A DNA stretch of 45,584 nt from Sphingosinicella sp. (GCA_016793845.1 JAEULI010000186.1:1-45584), one strand, 5' to 3'. Positions 23,886 through 32,610 are shown, counted from the stretch's first letter. Notes: generated by a model from the sequence alone, not told the origin. Numbers and translations are program-made.

Positions 23886-24539
23886 ATGGCCGACACGCGG
23901 CAACTGCTGATCGTCGAGGATATAGCGGCGCTGCGCCAGGCGCTGGCGGAGCGCGCGGCTGTCGTTTTCGGCGTGTCGCAACCGGCGCAGGCCGGTACGC
24001 TTGCGACCGCCCGCGCCTGGCTGCGGGATCATCGGCGGGTCGACCAGCCGCTGATCGCGCTCATCGATCTTGGTCTGCCCGACGGCTCCGGGATCGAGTT
24101 GATCGGGGAGCTCTCCGCCGACAGCCAGGCAAGCTGTATCGTCACCACGATCTTCGAGGATGACGGCACGGTGATGCGCGCGCTGGGCGCCGGCGCGCAG
24201 GGCTATCTGCTGAAGGGCGAAGATATCGGCGCGATCGAGGAACGGCTGCGCGGCCTGGAACGGGGCGAGGTTGCCGTCTCCCCGCAGATCGCCCGGCTGC
24301 TGCTCGCACGCCTGCGCAATCCCCCCGCGGTCCAGCCCGAAATCGATATCGCGCTCACCCATCGCGAAACCGATGTGCTGCGCGCCATCGGCCGGGGCCT
24401 CACTATCGCGGAAGCGGCCCACGCGCTGGAGATCGGCGCTCATACGGTCGGCACCCACGTCAAGAACATCTACCGGAAGCTCAACATCGCCTCGCGCGCC
24501 GAGGCCGCGATCGAGGCTTCGAAGCGCGGGCTGGTTTGA
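23886..24539 (+). CDS. NarL/FixJ-family response regulator
   Basis: Protein of 217 aa. The receiver domain has the acidic pocket in LLIVED, the phospho-acceptor Asp in LIDLGLPDGSG, the switch Thr in CIVTTIF and the Lys in YLLKGED. A LuxR/GerE HTH follows (LTHRETDVLRAIGRGLTIAEAAHALEIGAHTVGTHVKNIYRKL). ATG 23886 is chosen because GAGG lies 5 nt before it; an in-frame ATG at 23871 lacks a ribosome site. It pairs with the kinase just upstream. The likely targets are the divergent autotransporter promoter and perhaps the neighbouring receptor operon, which is inference since no site could be identified. Confidence 0.9.
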   Translation: MADTRQLLIVEDIAALRQALAERAAVVFGVSQPAQAGTLATARAWLRDHRRVDQPLIALIDLGLPDGSGIELIGELSADSQASCIVTTIFEDDGTVMRALGAGAQGYLLKGEDIGAIEERLRGLERGEVAVSPQIARLLLARLRNPPAVQPEIDIALTHRETDVLRAIGRGLTIAEAAHALEIGAHTVGTHVKNIYRKLNIASRAEAAIEASKRGLV

Positions 24540-24576
24540 TGGGCGGCTGCGTCAATAAGAGTCGTCCAGCGACTGG

Positions 24577-24608
24577 CCGGTTTTGGCTTGCCACGAAGCC
24601 CAAACGGG
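24577..24608. terminator. Possible terminator after two-component genes
   Basis: CCGGTTTTGGCTT (24577-24589) pairs with AAGCCCAAACGGG (24596-24608) at 11 of 13 positions with a 6-nt loop, 37 bp after the response regulator stop. There is no U-tract, so it may instead be a structural or regulatory element ahead of the cupredoxin gene. Confidence 0.4.
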
Positions 24609-24660
24609 AATCTGATGTCCGCCTGTAGACTCGGAAACTGCTGCAGGTCTGGAGGATGGC

Positions 24661-25062
24661 ATGATGTCGTCACTCATACTTCCGGTGCTTGGCGTATTGA
24701 GCGCCGCCGCGCCCACCACAGTCCGGCCGGTTGATTGGGAACACGCGCCCCACATACAAATCAGCCTCGAAAGCTATCGCTTCGATCCGGCATCGATTTC
24801 CCTGCGGCATGGCGAACCCTACGTGCTCGCCTTCGTGAACAAGGCCGGCGGAGGCCACAATTTCGTGGCCAAGCGCTTTTTCGCGGCCGCGACCGTTTCT
24901 GATGCTGATCGGCCGCGCATCGAGAAAGGCGCCGTTTCGCTCGATGGTGGCCAATCCGCTGAAATCCATCTCATCGCGCCGGCGGCGGGCACCTATGAGG
25001 TCCATTGTTCGCATTTCATGCATTCCTCGCTGGGCATGAAGGGCACGGTCGTCGTGGAATGA
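24661..25062 (+). CDS. Cupredoxin-domain (type I copper) protein
   Basis: Small protein of 133 aa with a short hydrophobic leader (SSLILPVLGVLSAAAP) and one cupredoxin domain. A type I copper set is visible: H66 (GGGHNF), C116 and H121 (VHCSHFMHSS) and M126 (LGMKG), with the closing strand KGTVVVE. This resembles pseudoazurin/plastocyanin-like electron carriers or copper-binding proteins of the cell envelope. ATG 24661 is preceded by GGAGGATGGC. A second ATG follows directly. It is convergent with the methyltransferase gene, 12 bp away. Role could be electron transfer or copper handling; neighbours give no firm hint. Confidence 0.85.
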   Translation: MMSSLILPVLGVLSAAAPTTVRPVDWEHAPHIQISLESYRFDPASISLRHGEPYVLAFVNKAGGGHNFVAKRFFAAATVSDADRPRIEKGAVSLDGGQSAEIHLIAPAAGTYEVHCSHFMHSSLGMKGTVVVE

Positions 25063-25074
25063 CGGCCTGCATGG

Positions 25075-25572
25075 TCACAGACGTTCGCGTTCATCCTGCA
25101 GGGCCCGGTTCTCAGTGCGGATTCGGACCGCCAGCACGACGGCGTTCAACGCCGAGAACAGGACCGCGTATGCGGTGAGTCCAAACGCCAGCGGCAGGAT
25201 CAGGATTTCGGCAGCCACAATGAGATAGTTGGGATGCCGCAGGAAACGATAAGGGCCTTTGCGAACGAGCGGCAGGCCGGGGACGATAATGATCCGCGTG
25301 GTCCACCGTTCGCCGAGGCTCGCCAGTACCCACAATCGAAGCGCCTGCAGACCTGCAAAAACACCGAGCAGGGCTAAGTCGATGGGCCTGTTCCAGGCAA
25401 GCGCCCACAGCCCGGCAAGCCATGCCGTGTGCAGGGCCACGATCAAGGGATAGTGGCCTGCGCCGATCTCGATACCGCCATGCGCTATCAGGATGCGCGT
25501 GTTTCGGCGCGCCAGCACGAGTTCCATAAGCCGCTGCAGCGTCACCAGCGTCAGCACTGCCACCGAAAGCAT
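25075..25572 (-). CDS. ICMT-family phenolic-lipid methyltransferase
   Basis: Integral membrane methyltransferase of 165 aa in the isoprenylcysteine carboxyl methyltransferase family. Four or five hydrophobic segments are present, and the C-terminal SAM-binding signature RKGPYRFLRHPNYLIVAAEILILPLAFG is clear, followed by RIRTENRALQ. ATG 25572 overlaps the stop of the type III PKS gene (TGATG), so the pair is translationally coupled. In Streptomyces griseus the related pair SrsA/SrsB makes and O-methylates alkylresorcinols, and the same job is likely here. The frame also allows GTG 25575. Confidence 0.85.
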   Translation of the reverse strand: MLSVAVLTLVTLQRLMELVLARRNTRILIAHGGIEIGAGHYPLIVALHTAWLAGLWALAWNRPIDLALLGVFAGLQALRLWVLASLGERWTTRIIIVPGLPLVRKGPYRFLRHPNYLIVAAEILILPLAFGLTAYAVLFSALNAVVLAVRIRTENRALQDERERL

Positions 25573-26624
25573 CACGAAGCGCTCCTCAGCGTCACCGTGC
25601 TCGCCGTGAAACCGGGGCCAAGCGCGGTTATCACGGAGAGCGGAGGTAGATCGGTGCGGCGAACACGATCCAGCACGAACAGAGCTGTGGGCGCGGACAT
25701 GTTCCCGTAGTCCGCCAGCACCTCTCGCTCTTCATGCAAGGTCCCTTCCGCGAGCGAAAACGCCTGCTCGATCGCTTCGATCACCTTGGTTCCGCCCGGG
25801 TGGCAGATGAAGCGGTCGATGTCGCGCGGGGTGAGATTCTGCTCCGCCAGCATGGCGTCCATCGCCCCGCGCAGATGCCTGTGCACGAAATCGGGAATGG
25901 CACGATTGAAGATGACGCCGAGACCATCGGGATCGATGCGCCACCCCATGATATCGAGCGTGTCCGACCACGTGCGTTCTGCCGAGTCTGCAACCCATGC
26001 AAAGCCCTCCGAGCCGGACCGCAGCACGCTTGCGGCCGCACCGTCGCCAAACAGCGCGGTGGAAACGATGTCTGCCTTTGAAAGCTCCGTCGTGCGGAAC
26101 GCAAGGCTGCACAGCTCCACGACGACCAGCAGAACCGTGCTGCCCGGAGATGCCCGGGCAAGCTTTGCGGCGATGGAGAGGCCAGTGACTCCGCCCGCAC
26201 AGCCGAGGCCAAATATGGGAACGCGCACGACATTTTCCCGAAAGCCCATCCGCCGCATCGCGTGCGCTTCGAGTGTGGGCGTCGCGATACCGGTTGAGGA
26301 GACGGTGACGATCGTATCCACTGCGGCGGCATCGAGGCCGGCTTCATCGAGCGCGCGCGTCGCCGCTTCTTCGAAGAGATCCACGGCGACCTCGAGAAAG
26401 GCCTGATTGCGGGCCGGCCAATCATGGGGCGTTCGATACCAGTCCACGGGCTTGGCAAGATATCTGCGGCGGATGCCCGCCGTTACGAACACCTGCGCAA
26501 GACGATCGAACGATGGAAACCCTGCGCTCAGCAGCTCGCGCGCGACCGCGACGGCTTCATGCTGCGAAAGCGTGTGAGGCGGAAGCGCGACCGATAGCGA
26601 CAGAATCGCTGCGGGCGCGTTCAT
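25572..26624 (-). CDS. Type III polyketide synthase (alkylresorcinol/alkylpyrone type)
   Basis: Protein of 350 aa of the chalcone-synthase superfamily. The Cys-His-Asn triad is present: C142 in FGLGCAGG, H275 in FICHPGG and N308 in YGNMSAPT. It condenses malonyl-CoA units on a starter, in bacteria often a fatty acyl thioester, to give alkylresorcinols or alkylpyrones. ATG 26624 is the start; the frame extends upstream to 26879 but only as a shadow of the divergent exporter gene. The coupled ICMT-type methyltransferase downstream and a divergent DHA2 exporter complete a small phenolic-lipid locus. The hydroxylase and second methyltransferase found in some such clusters are not here. Confidence 0.9.
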   Translation of the reverse strand: MNAPAAILSLSVALPPHTLSQHEAVAVARELLSAGFPSFDRLAQVFVTAGIRRRYLAKPVDWYRTPHDWPARNQAFLEVAVDLFEEAATRALDEAGLDAAAVDTIVTVSSTGIATPTLEAHAMRRMGFRENVVRVPIFGLGCAGGVTGLSIAAKLARASPGSTVLLVVVELCSLAFRTTELSKADIVSTALFGDGAAASVLRSGSEGFAWVADSAERTWSDTLDIMGWRIDPDGLGVIFNRAIPDFVHRHLRGAMDAMLAEQNLTPRDIDRFICHPGGTKVIEAIEQAFSLAEGTLHEEREVLADYGNMSAPTALFVLDRVRRTDLPPLSVITALGPGFTASTVTLRSAS

Positions 26625-26663
26625 GGGCGCCCCGGCACCCGGCGATGTGGCCAGGACGGGCAT

Positions 26664-26694
26664 ACAAACAGGAACCGGTTGACCTGATGTTTGT
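26664..26694. promoter_or_regulatory. Inverted repeat between PKS and exporter genes
   Basis: ACAAACA (26664-26670) and TGTTTGT (26688-26694) are perfect 7-bp arms around a palindromic AACCGGTT (26673-26680). The site is in the 114-bp divergent region between the PKS start (26624) and the MFS start (26739), a good place for a shared operator. No dedicated regulator gene is adjacent. Confidence 0.35.
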
Positions 26695-26738
26695 TCCGGC
26701 GCTTGCTCAGGAACCTGCATCTTTTCCGGACGGTACAG

Positions 26739-28325
26739 ATGACCGAGTCTACGGGCGACACGTTTGCCGGGTTCCGGATCTGGGCGGGGTTCGCGATGAT
26801 GTGCCTCGGCATGTTCATGGCGATCCTCGACATTCAGATTGTTGCCACATCGCTCCCCACCATTCAGGCCGCACTCCATATCGGGATCGACGAGATGAGC
26901 TGGGTGCAGACAGCCTATCTGGTCGCTGAAATCATCGCAATTCCGATGACGGGTCTCCTTACCCGCGCCTTTTCGATGCGCTGGCTGTTCGTGCTCGCCG
27001 TGGCGGTGTTTACGGTGGCGTCGGCGGGGTGCGCAGCCAGCCAGAGCTTCCCCATGCTGATCGGGTTTCGGGTGCTACAGGGGTTTGCAGGCGGCACGCT
27101 GATCCCTGCGGTGTTTTCCGCGGTCTTTTTGCTCTTTCCCGCGCGTGGCCAGGCGACCGCAACCACGATCGCGGGCGTGGTGGCGGTGTTCGCACCCACC
27201 GTTGGCCCGATCGTCGGTGGATGGCTCACGGAGACCTATTCATGGCATTGGCTGTTTTTGATCAACATCGTACCCGGCCTCCTTGCAACTGTCGGGGCGA
27301 TCTATCTGCTGCCCCGGGATCGAATGGCGCTCCGGCATCTGCGGCGGCTCGATATCGCCGCGCTCGTGACCATGGCCGCAGCGCTCGCCGCGCTCGAAAT
27401 CGGGTTGAAGGAAGCCCCCACGCGGGGGTGGACATCGGTGCCGGTCGCTTCACTTCTGCTGATCGCGGCGCTCGGATCAGCCCTGTTCGTCAAGAAAACC
27501 CTGAAGTCGCCGGAGCCCGTGGTGGCATTGCGGATTGTCAGGGACCGGAACTTTGCCATCGGCTGTTGTCTCAGCTTCGTGCTTGGCATCGGCCTCTTCG
27601 GGTCCGTCTACCTGATGCCGTTCTTCCTTGGCCTCGTGCGGGGGCATGGGGCGCTGGAAATCGGGAAGATCACGCTCGTCACCGGCGTTGCCCAGCTTGC
27701 GGCCGCCCCTTTGGCCGTGGCGCTTGAACGGCGGCTCGACGCGCGCCTGCTCAGCGCCTTCGGCTTTGCGCTCTTCGCGCTCGGCATCGGCCTTAGCGCG
27801 CGCCAGACGACGGAAACGGATTTTGCGGAGATGCTCGTTCCGCAAGCCATCCGCGGCGTCGCGATCATGTTCTGCATCCTGCCGCCGACCCGCATGGCGC
27901 TGGGGCGTCTTTCGCCCGATCTGGTGGCCGACGGGAGCGGGCTGTTCAATCTTATGCGCAATATTGGGGGCGCTGTGGGGCTTGCTCTCATCGATACCGT
28001 GATCTTCAGCCGCTCACCTGTTCATGCCGCCTCGATCGTCTCCGCGTTGCAGGCGGGCAATGTCGATACCGCCCGTATGCTCGGCATTCCCGTGAACCTG
28101 TTCCTCATGCAGGTCGGCCGTCCGGTCAGCCCCGAAACCGTGGCCGCGCTTCGGCCGATGGTGGAGCGTGCTGCGCTTACCGATGCGATCAATGATGCCT
28201 GGATGCTCGTAGCGCTGATCACAGTGGCGGCGCTCCTGCTGCTTCCCTTCGCAAGGCAGGCCAAATCCGTCCTGTCAAATTCCCGGAATGAGCCGGCGAC
28301 TTTGAGTCACTCGGAAGACGGTTAG
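26739..28325 (+). CDS. DHA2-type MFS transporter (EmrB/QacA family)
   Basis: Protein of 528 aa with about 14 predicted membrane helices, the size and layout of proton-driven drug/metabolite exporters. The loop motif MTGLLTRAFSMRWLF and the antiporter motif C region AGVVAVFAPTVGPIVGGWLTE are visible, as is the early DIQIVATSLPTIQ characteristic of EmrB-like proteins. ATG 26739 is chosen; the upstream in-frame start at 26691 lies inside the inverted repeat. It is divergent from the type III PKS and may export the phenolic product (inference). Its stop overlaps the stop of the convergent flavin oxidase gene by 4 bp. Confidence 0.9.
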   Translation: MTESTGDTFAGFRIWAGFAMMCLGMFMAILDIQIVATSLPTIQAALHIGIDEMSWVQTAYLVAEIIAIPMTGLLTRAFSMRWLFVLAVAVFTVASAGCAASQSFPMLIGFRVLQGFAGGTLIPAVFSAVFLLFPARGQATATTIAGVVAVFAPTVGPIVGGWLTETYSWHWLFLINIVPGLLATVGAIYLLPRDRMALRHLRRLDIAALVTMAAALAALEIGLKEAPTRGWTSVPVASLLLIAALGSALFVKKTLKSPEPVVALRIVRDRNFAIGCCLSFVLGIGLFGSVYLMPFFLGLVRGHGALEIGKITLVTGVAQLAAAPLAVALERRLDARLLSAFGFALFALGIGLSARQTTETDFAEMLVPQAIRGVAIMFCILPPTRMALGRLSPDLVADGSGLFNLMRNIGGAVGLALIDTVIFSRSPVHAASIVSALQAGNVDTARMLGIPVNLFLMQVGRPVSPETVAALRPMVERAALTDAINDAWMLVALITVAALLLLPFARQAKSVLSNSRNEPATLSHSEDG

Positions 28326-29566
28326 CCAAGCCTGTTCATGAGAGGCACCGCAATCGTTCGCATGGCCCATGGGATGAGGCGCGCGCCGGCGAGCGGCGAC
28401 GGCGTCAGGACCGGCAGCGCGAGGTCGTCTTCGGCCGTGCCGCCGATGAGGGCGGCGGCTTCGCGTGCGGCGCTGATCCCGAGTGTGAGGCCGAAGCCGT
28501 TGCATCCGGCGACGGCGTGCAGGTTTTCATCGAGACGGAAGATGCGCGGCAGGCCATCCGGGGTCATGCCGATCGTTCCCGATGAAAGGCTTTGGAAGCG
28601 TGGCGTGAAATTCGGGTAGGCGCGTGCGAGCTGCCTTTCGGCAGGCTTGGCGGCGGAGGGCAGGGCGGGGTTGCGGGTTTCCGAAAGCGCGCTGACGACA
28701 AGGCGTTGTTCGGTGTCGAGCGCGGGCGAAAAGATCGCCGCAGCATCGAGATCGACAAAGGCCTGTGCTTCGGGGATCAGCGGCGCGGGAAGCGGCGGCG
28801 TGGCCGCAATGTTGCACCCGATCGGATAGACACTGGCTGCCGTTTCCGGAAAAAGCGGCGCGGCGGAAACCCCGGTCGCCACCAGAACATGGGGCGCATC
28901 AACATGTCCACGCGATGTTTTTACGCGCCATACGTGGTCCTGTCTTTCAATGGCGGTCGCATGGGTGCGCCCGTAGATATGCCCACCGCGCGCCTGCACC
29001 GCCATTGCAAGGCCGAGTGCGAGTTTCAGAGGATGCAGGGTGCCGCCCTCGGGCAGAAAGATGCCGCCCGCGTAGCGGTGCGCGCCCGTGCGGCGTTGGA
29101 CCTCGGCGGCATCCAGACGCGCGAATATTCCGCCGAACGGCGTCCATGCGGCGAAGTTTCGTTCCGCACGGTCCAGGCTTGTGTTCGTGCGCGCCACACA
29201 GAGATAGCCTGGTCTCAGATCGCAGGCGATGGCGTTATCGGCGACGAAATCGGTGAGGGCGCGGCCCGCACCCGCCACGCACCGGTTCCAGCGTTCTCCG
29301 CGTACCGGACCCAGAACCTTCAGCGCGTTCTCCGGCGTTTTCTTGCCGCCGAGCATCATCGGCGCGAAATGCCCGGCGTTGCGGCCGGAGGCGCCGGCGC
29401 CGGGCGTGTTCGTGTCGATAACGATTACGGAAGCCCCGCGCGCACGAAGCTCGAGTGCGGCGACAAGCCCCAGGTATCCGGCGCCCACAATGGCAACATC
29501 AGCCTGTGCATCCGCTTCGAGCGCATCGAACCGGGGCGAGCTGTCGACGGTCCAGACCTCAGACAA
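28322..29566 (-). CDS. DAO-family FAD-dependent amine oxidase
   Basis: Flavin oxidoreductase of about 414 aa in the D-amino-acid oxidase/PuuB group. The ADP-binding motif VAIVGAGYLGLVAALELRARG and the GAGASGRNAGHFAP stretch are near the N terminus, and GTIGMTPDGLPRIF with AVAGCNGFGLTLGISAAREAAALI closes the FAD site. Members oxidise C-N bonds of amines or N-methyl amino acids to imines, making H2O2. The best start is TTG 29566, 9 nt after a GGGAG and just past the SRPBCC stop; the frame runs on to 29656 inside that gene. Last gene of a six-gene operon with a Rid-family protein, which suggests an imine or enamine intermediate. Confidence 0.85.
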   Translation of the reverse strand: MSEVWTVDSSPRFDALEADAQADVAIVGAGYLGLVAALELRARGASVIVIDTNTPGAGASGRNAGHFAPMMLGGKKTPENALKVLGPVRGERWNRCVAGAGRALTDFVADNAIACDLRPGYLCVARTNTSLDRAERNFAAWTPFGGIFARLDAAEVQRRTGAHRYAGGIFLPEGGTLHPLKLALGLAMAVQARGGHIYGRTHATAIERQDHVWRVKTSRGHVDAPHVLVATGVSAAPLFPETAASVYPIGCNIAATPPLPAPLIPEAQAFVDLDAAAIFSPALDTEQRLVVSALSETRNPALPSAAKPAERQLARAYPNFTPRFQSLSSGTIGMTPDGLPRIFRLDENLHAVAGCNGFGLTLGISAAREAAALIGGTAEDDLALPVLTPSPLAGARLIPWAMRTIAVPLMNRLG

Positions 29567-29570
29567 GCAT

Positions 29571-30011
29571 TCAGGCTCCCGATCCAAAGCGCGCCGAGAC
29601 GACGCGAAGCACGTGGTCGATGTTGTCCTGGATCGCGGCGCGTACGGCGTCCGCATCGATCAGCGGCGTGGCGCTCGCTTCCCAGAGAAGGCGGCACGCG
29701 CCTTTCGATATCGGCATCACGCGCGCCGCGCCCGTATAGTCACTGAACGGCAGGGCGCCGGGATCGAGGATGCGGTATCCATAAGATCGCGCCTCACCGT
29801 CGTAACGCTCGATCGCCTCGGTCACGATCCCACCATCGGGCAGGATGAGTCTGCGCACCGCGCCCTCTCCATCACCCTCGACCTCCAGCCGTTCAACCAG
29901 GCCCTCCATGATCGCCATGTTGCGCAGGTCGCCGATCAGCGCCCACACGGCATCGGCATCGGCGGCGATCAGCGCCTCGCCTGTGCAGACGATGTCGCTC
30001 TCCCCGGTCAT
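29571..30011 (-). CDS. SRPBCC-family protein (polyketide cyclase/START-like), copy 1
   Basis: Protein of 146 aa with the SRPBCC helix-grip pattern: GEALIAADADAVWALIGDLRNM at the start, ERYDGEARSYGYRILDPGALPFSDYTG in the middle and a long C-terminal helix (DADAVRAAIQDNIDHVLRVV). Such proteins enclose hydrophobic ligands and act as cyclases, aromatases or carriers. ATG 30011 overlaps the Rid stop (ATGA). It is clearly related to the second SRPBCC protein at 34842-35288, which shares the 'YD.EA......RI.D.G..PF.DY.G.A...P' stretch, so each side of this locus has one copy. Specific function unknown. Confidence 0.8.
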   Translation of the reverse strand: MTGESDIVCTGEALIAADADAVWALIGDLRNMAIMEGLVERLEVEGDGEGAVRRLILPDGGIVTEAIERYDGEARSYGYRILDPGALPFSDYTGAARVMPISKGACRLLWEASATPLIDADAVRAAIQDNIDHVLRVVSARFGSGA

Positions 30012-30406
30012 GCTGTCGGCAGTGCCGCCGTGATCTCGATCTCGATCATGCACTCGGGGAACGCCAGCCTGCGGACCTCCACGGCGGTGGTGGCGGGCAG
30101 GTCGAGCCCCGCGTAGTGCGCGATGCGCGCGCCGTTCGCCGCGATAAAGCCGTCCATGTCGGTTACGTAGATGTTTTCCTTCACCACGTTCGCCATCGTT
30201 GCACCAAAGGCTTCAAGTGTCCGCCTGATCGCCGCGTAGGCGCTGCCGATCTGTGCAGCCATGTCGCCCGGAAACTCCGGCCGGAACGCATCGTCGACGC
30301 TGAGCGAGCCGGAGATGTGGAGCGTGCTGCCGCTCCGCACGGCCTGCGCATAGCCGAACGCCTTTTCGCCTTCGGGCCGGAGGTGAAACGTCTGTCTATC
30401 GATCAT
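30008..30406 (-). CDS. RidA-like (YjgF/YER057c/UK114) protein lacking the key Arg
   Basis: Protein of 132 aa of the Rid superfamily: GYAQAVRSGSTLHISGSLSVD, AQIGSAYAAIRRTLEAFGATMANVVKENIYVTDM and the C-terminal VRRLAFPECMIEIEITAALP. RidA enzymes hydrolyse enamine/imine intermediates and need an Arg in a PART motif. Here the equivalent is PATT (about residues 104-107), so it is probably one of the Rid subgroups without classic RidA deaminase activity. ATG 30406 lies 11 bp after the TonB receptor stop. Its place before an SRPBCC protein and a DAO-type amine oxidase suggests it handles a pathway-specific reactive intermediate. Confidence 0.85.
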   Translation of the reverse strand: MIDRQTFHLRPEGEKAFGYAQAVRSGSTLHISGSLSVDDAFRPEFPGDMAAQIGSAYAAIRRTLEAFGATMANVVKENIYVTDMDGFIAANGARIAHYAGLDLPATTAVEVRRLAFPECMIEIEITAALPTA

Positions 30407-30417
30407 GCCGGTGCCTT

Positions 30418-32610
30418 TCAGAATTTCACGCGTGCCTCGACGCCGAATGTCCGGCCCGGATCGGGCTGGATTGCGTCGCTGGCGAGCGGCACCAGCGCTG
30501 CCCCGAAGATGTAGCGTGAGAAGGCCGAGGTTGCATAATGCTCCTTGAACAGGTTCTTCCCGAAGACACTGATCCCCCACTGTCCGCCTTCAAGGCCGAT
30601 CTGCGCATCGACCGTCGAATAGGCCTTCTGGAACAGATACACGTTCGGCGCCGCCGGAAGCTGGAAGTCCTGGAAGGACTGCCGGCCCTGCGCATTGAAA
30701 TCGACGCGCGCTTTCGCGGTCAACCTGTCCGAAAGATCGTGTGCGTACTGGGCGCCGAGGTTCAGCGTGTATTTCGGCGCATTCGGGAGCTGCTGGCCGA
30801 CATAGGCGTCGGTCACGCCGTCGAAATCCTTGATCTCGGTGTCGATGTAACCGAACGCGGCATTGAGATCGACGCCCTTCACCGGGCGTGCGGCAAGCTC
30901 GAACTCGAAGCCCTTGATGGCCGCCTTGCGCGCATTGAGCGAGCCCTGCGTGAAGGTGACGGCATCGAGCTGGAAGATCTGCGGGTTGAGATGCTCGGTG
31001 TAGAAGGCCGCGACGTTGAAGATGACGCGCCGATCGAGCCACGAGGTTTTCGCGCCGATCTCGTAGTTGCGCGAGGTTTCCTTGCCGATCACGCGCGGGA
31101 AGGCCGATCCTGCCGCGATCGGGTTGAAGCTGCCGCTTTTGAAGCCCTGCGAATAGGTCGCGTAGAGCGTCAGGTCGTCCGAAGGCTTGTAGGCGAGCGA
31201 CAGCTTGGGCTGCAGCTTCGAGAACGTCGCCTTGTCGATCTCCGAGGCGAGGCGGTCGTTCTGCTTTGCCTTGTTGGTGTCGTAGCGCAGCGCCGCGGTG
31301 AGCTCGAGCGTTTCGAGAATGTCGTAGTTGATCTGCCCGAACACGGCATACTGGTTGAAGGTGAGACGCGTGTTCGCGAGCGTCGCGTCCACCACCACGC
31401 CCGAGGATTCGAATCCGTCCGGGGTGATGCAGCTGCCCGCGAACAGGCAGAGATCGAGCTGCGCGAGTGTCGTCACGTCGCGCTTCGAATGCTGGTAATA
31501 GCCGCCGATAATGTAGCGGAACCGCTGGGCGCTCGGCGATGTGAGGCGGAGTTCCTGGCTCCAGCTCTCGGTCACGCGAAGCTGCCGGGCGAGCGGCACC
31601 ATCGGATAGGGCGAGATATCGAGGTCTTCGCTGAAATCGACGTCGATCTTGTCCCATGCCGTGATCGACGTGAAGGTGCCGATGGAAGTGTCGTAATTCA
31701 GCGACATGGAAAGATCGGTCACGGTCCGATCTGTCGATGACGGGCCATCGAGATTGGGGCGCTTCGCCGCCATGTCTTCAGTGATCTCGCCGCCCGTCGT
31801 GCCGAGCACGTCGACGAGGCTGAACCACAGCGCCCCGCCTTTCTCGTCCATGTGCGCTGCGCGCAGATCGATGCTGAAATCATCGCTCGGCTGGATGAGT
31901 ACGCGACCGGAAACACGTGTCTGGCGATTGCGGTCGAGCGTGCGGCCGTCGAAATCATTCTTGATCGTGCCGTCGCTGTCGCGATGCGAGACCGTGACGC
32001 GCGCGAGCACGACATCGGGCACGATCGGGCCGCTCATCGCGCCGAAGACGCGCCATGCGTCGCCCGTGCCGTAGCTCAGTTTCGCCTCACCCTCGAACGT
32101 GTTCGTCGGGCGTTTCGTGGTGATGTTGATCGCGCCGGCGATGGCGCCCTTGCCGTAGAGCGCGCCCTGCGGGCCTTTCAGGACTTCCAGCCGCTCGACG
32201 TCGGTCAGATCCATCGTGAAGGCGTCCGCATCCGGCAGGATCACGCCGTCCACCGAAAACGCGACCGCGGCTGCCTGGTTGCGGTTGGAGCCGAGGCCAC
32301 GGATCGAGATGTTGTTCGTCGCTGTGTCCTGATCGTTGGTGATGTGGACGTTCGGCGTCACGGCGAGGAAATCGTTGATCCGTTCAAGGCGGCGTTCCTC
32401 GATCACGCTTGCGGAAAACGCCGTGACGGTATCGGGGACCTGCTGCAGATTCTCCTCGCGCTTGCGCGCCGTCACGATGATTTCCTCAAAGCCGCCGCTG
32501 CTCGCACCTGTCCGCGCCTGCTCCTGCGCGGCGGCCGTGCCGCAAAGTGCCGAAAGCGCCGTCGACATCATCAGCACGAAACGGCCCGTGCTATTCACCT
32601 TGCTCCTCAT
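30418..32610 (-). CDS. TonB-dependent receptor
   Basis: Full-length receptor of 730 aa. The signal peptide is RFVLMMSTALSALCGTAAAQ, the Ton box/plug start GFEEIIVTARKREENLQQVP, the plug end RLEVLKGPQGALYGKGAIAGAI, and the barrel ends TFGVEARVKF. GGAGGG stands before ATG 32610. The protein contains a cysteine pair in an extracellular-loop-like region (LDLCLFAGSCITPDG). It sits third in the minus operon Rieske, SnoaL, receptor, Rid, SRPBCC, DAO, with gaps of 35 bp upstream and 11 bp downstream. It likely imports the substrate of the Rieske oxygenase (inference). Confidence 0.95.
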   Translation of the reverse strand: MRSKVNSTGRFVLMMSTALSALCGTAAAQEQARTGASSGGFEEIIVTARKREENLQQVPDTVTAFSASVIEERRLERINDFLAVTPNVHITNDQDTATNNISIRGLGSNRNQAAAVAFSVDGVILPDADAFTMDLTDVERLEVLKGPQGALYGKGAIAGAINITTKRPTNTFEGEAKLSYGTGDAWRVFGAMSGPIVPDVVLARVTVSHRDSDGTIKNDFDGRTLDRNRQTRVSGRVLIQPSDDFSIDLRAAHMDEKGGALWFSLVDVLGTTGGEITEDMAAKRPNLDGPSSTDRTVTDLSMSLNYDTSIGTFTSITAWDKIDVDFSEDLDISPYPMVPLARQLRVTESWSQELRLTSPSAQRFRYIIGGYYQHSKRDVTTLAQLDLCLFAGSCITPDGFESSGVVVDATLANTRLTFNQYAVFGQINYDILETLELTAALRYDTNKAKQNDRLASEIDKATFSKLQPKLSLAYKPSDDLTLYATYSQGFKSGSFNPIAAGSAFPRVIGKETSRNYEIGAKTSWLDRRVIFNVAAFYTEHLNPQIFQLDAVTFTQGSLNARKAAIKGFEFELAARPVKGVDLNAAFGYIDTEIKDFDGVTDAYVGQQLPNAPKYTLNLGAQYAHDLSDRLTAKARVDFNAQGRQSFQDFQLPAAPNVYLFQKAYSTVDAQIGLEGGQWGISVFGKNLFKEHYATSAFSRYIFGAALVPLASDAIQPDPGRTFGVEARVKF

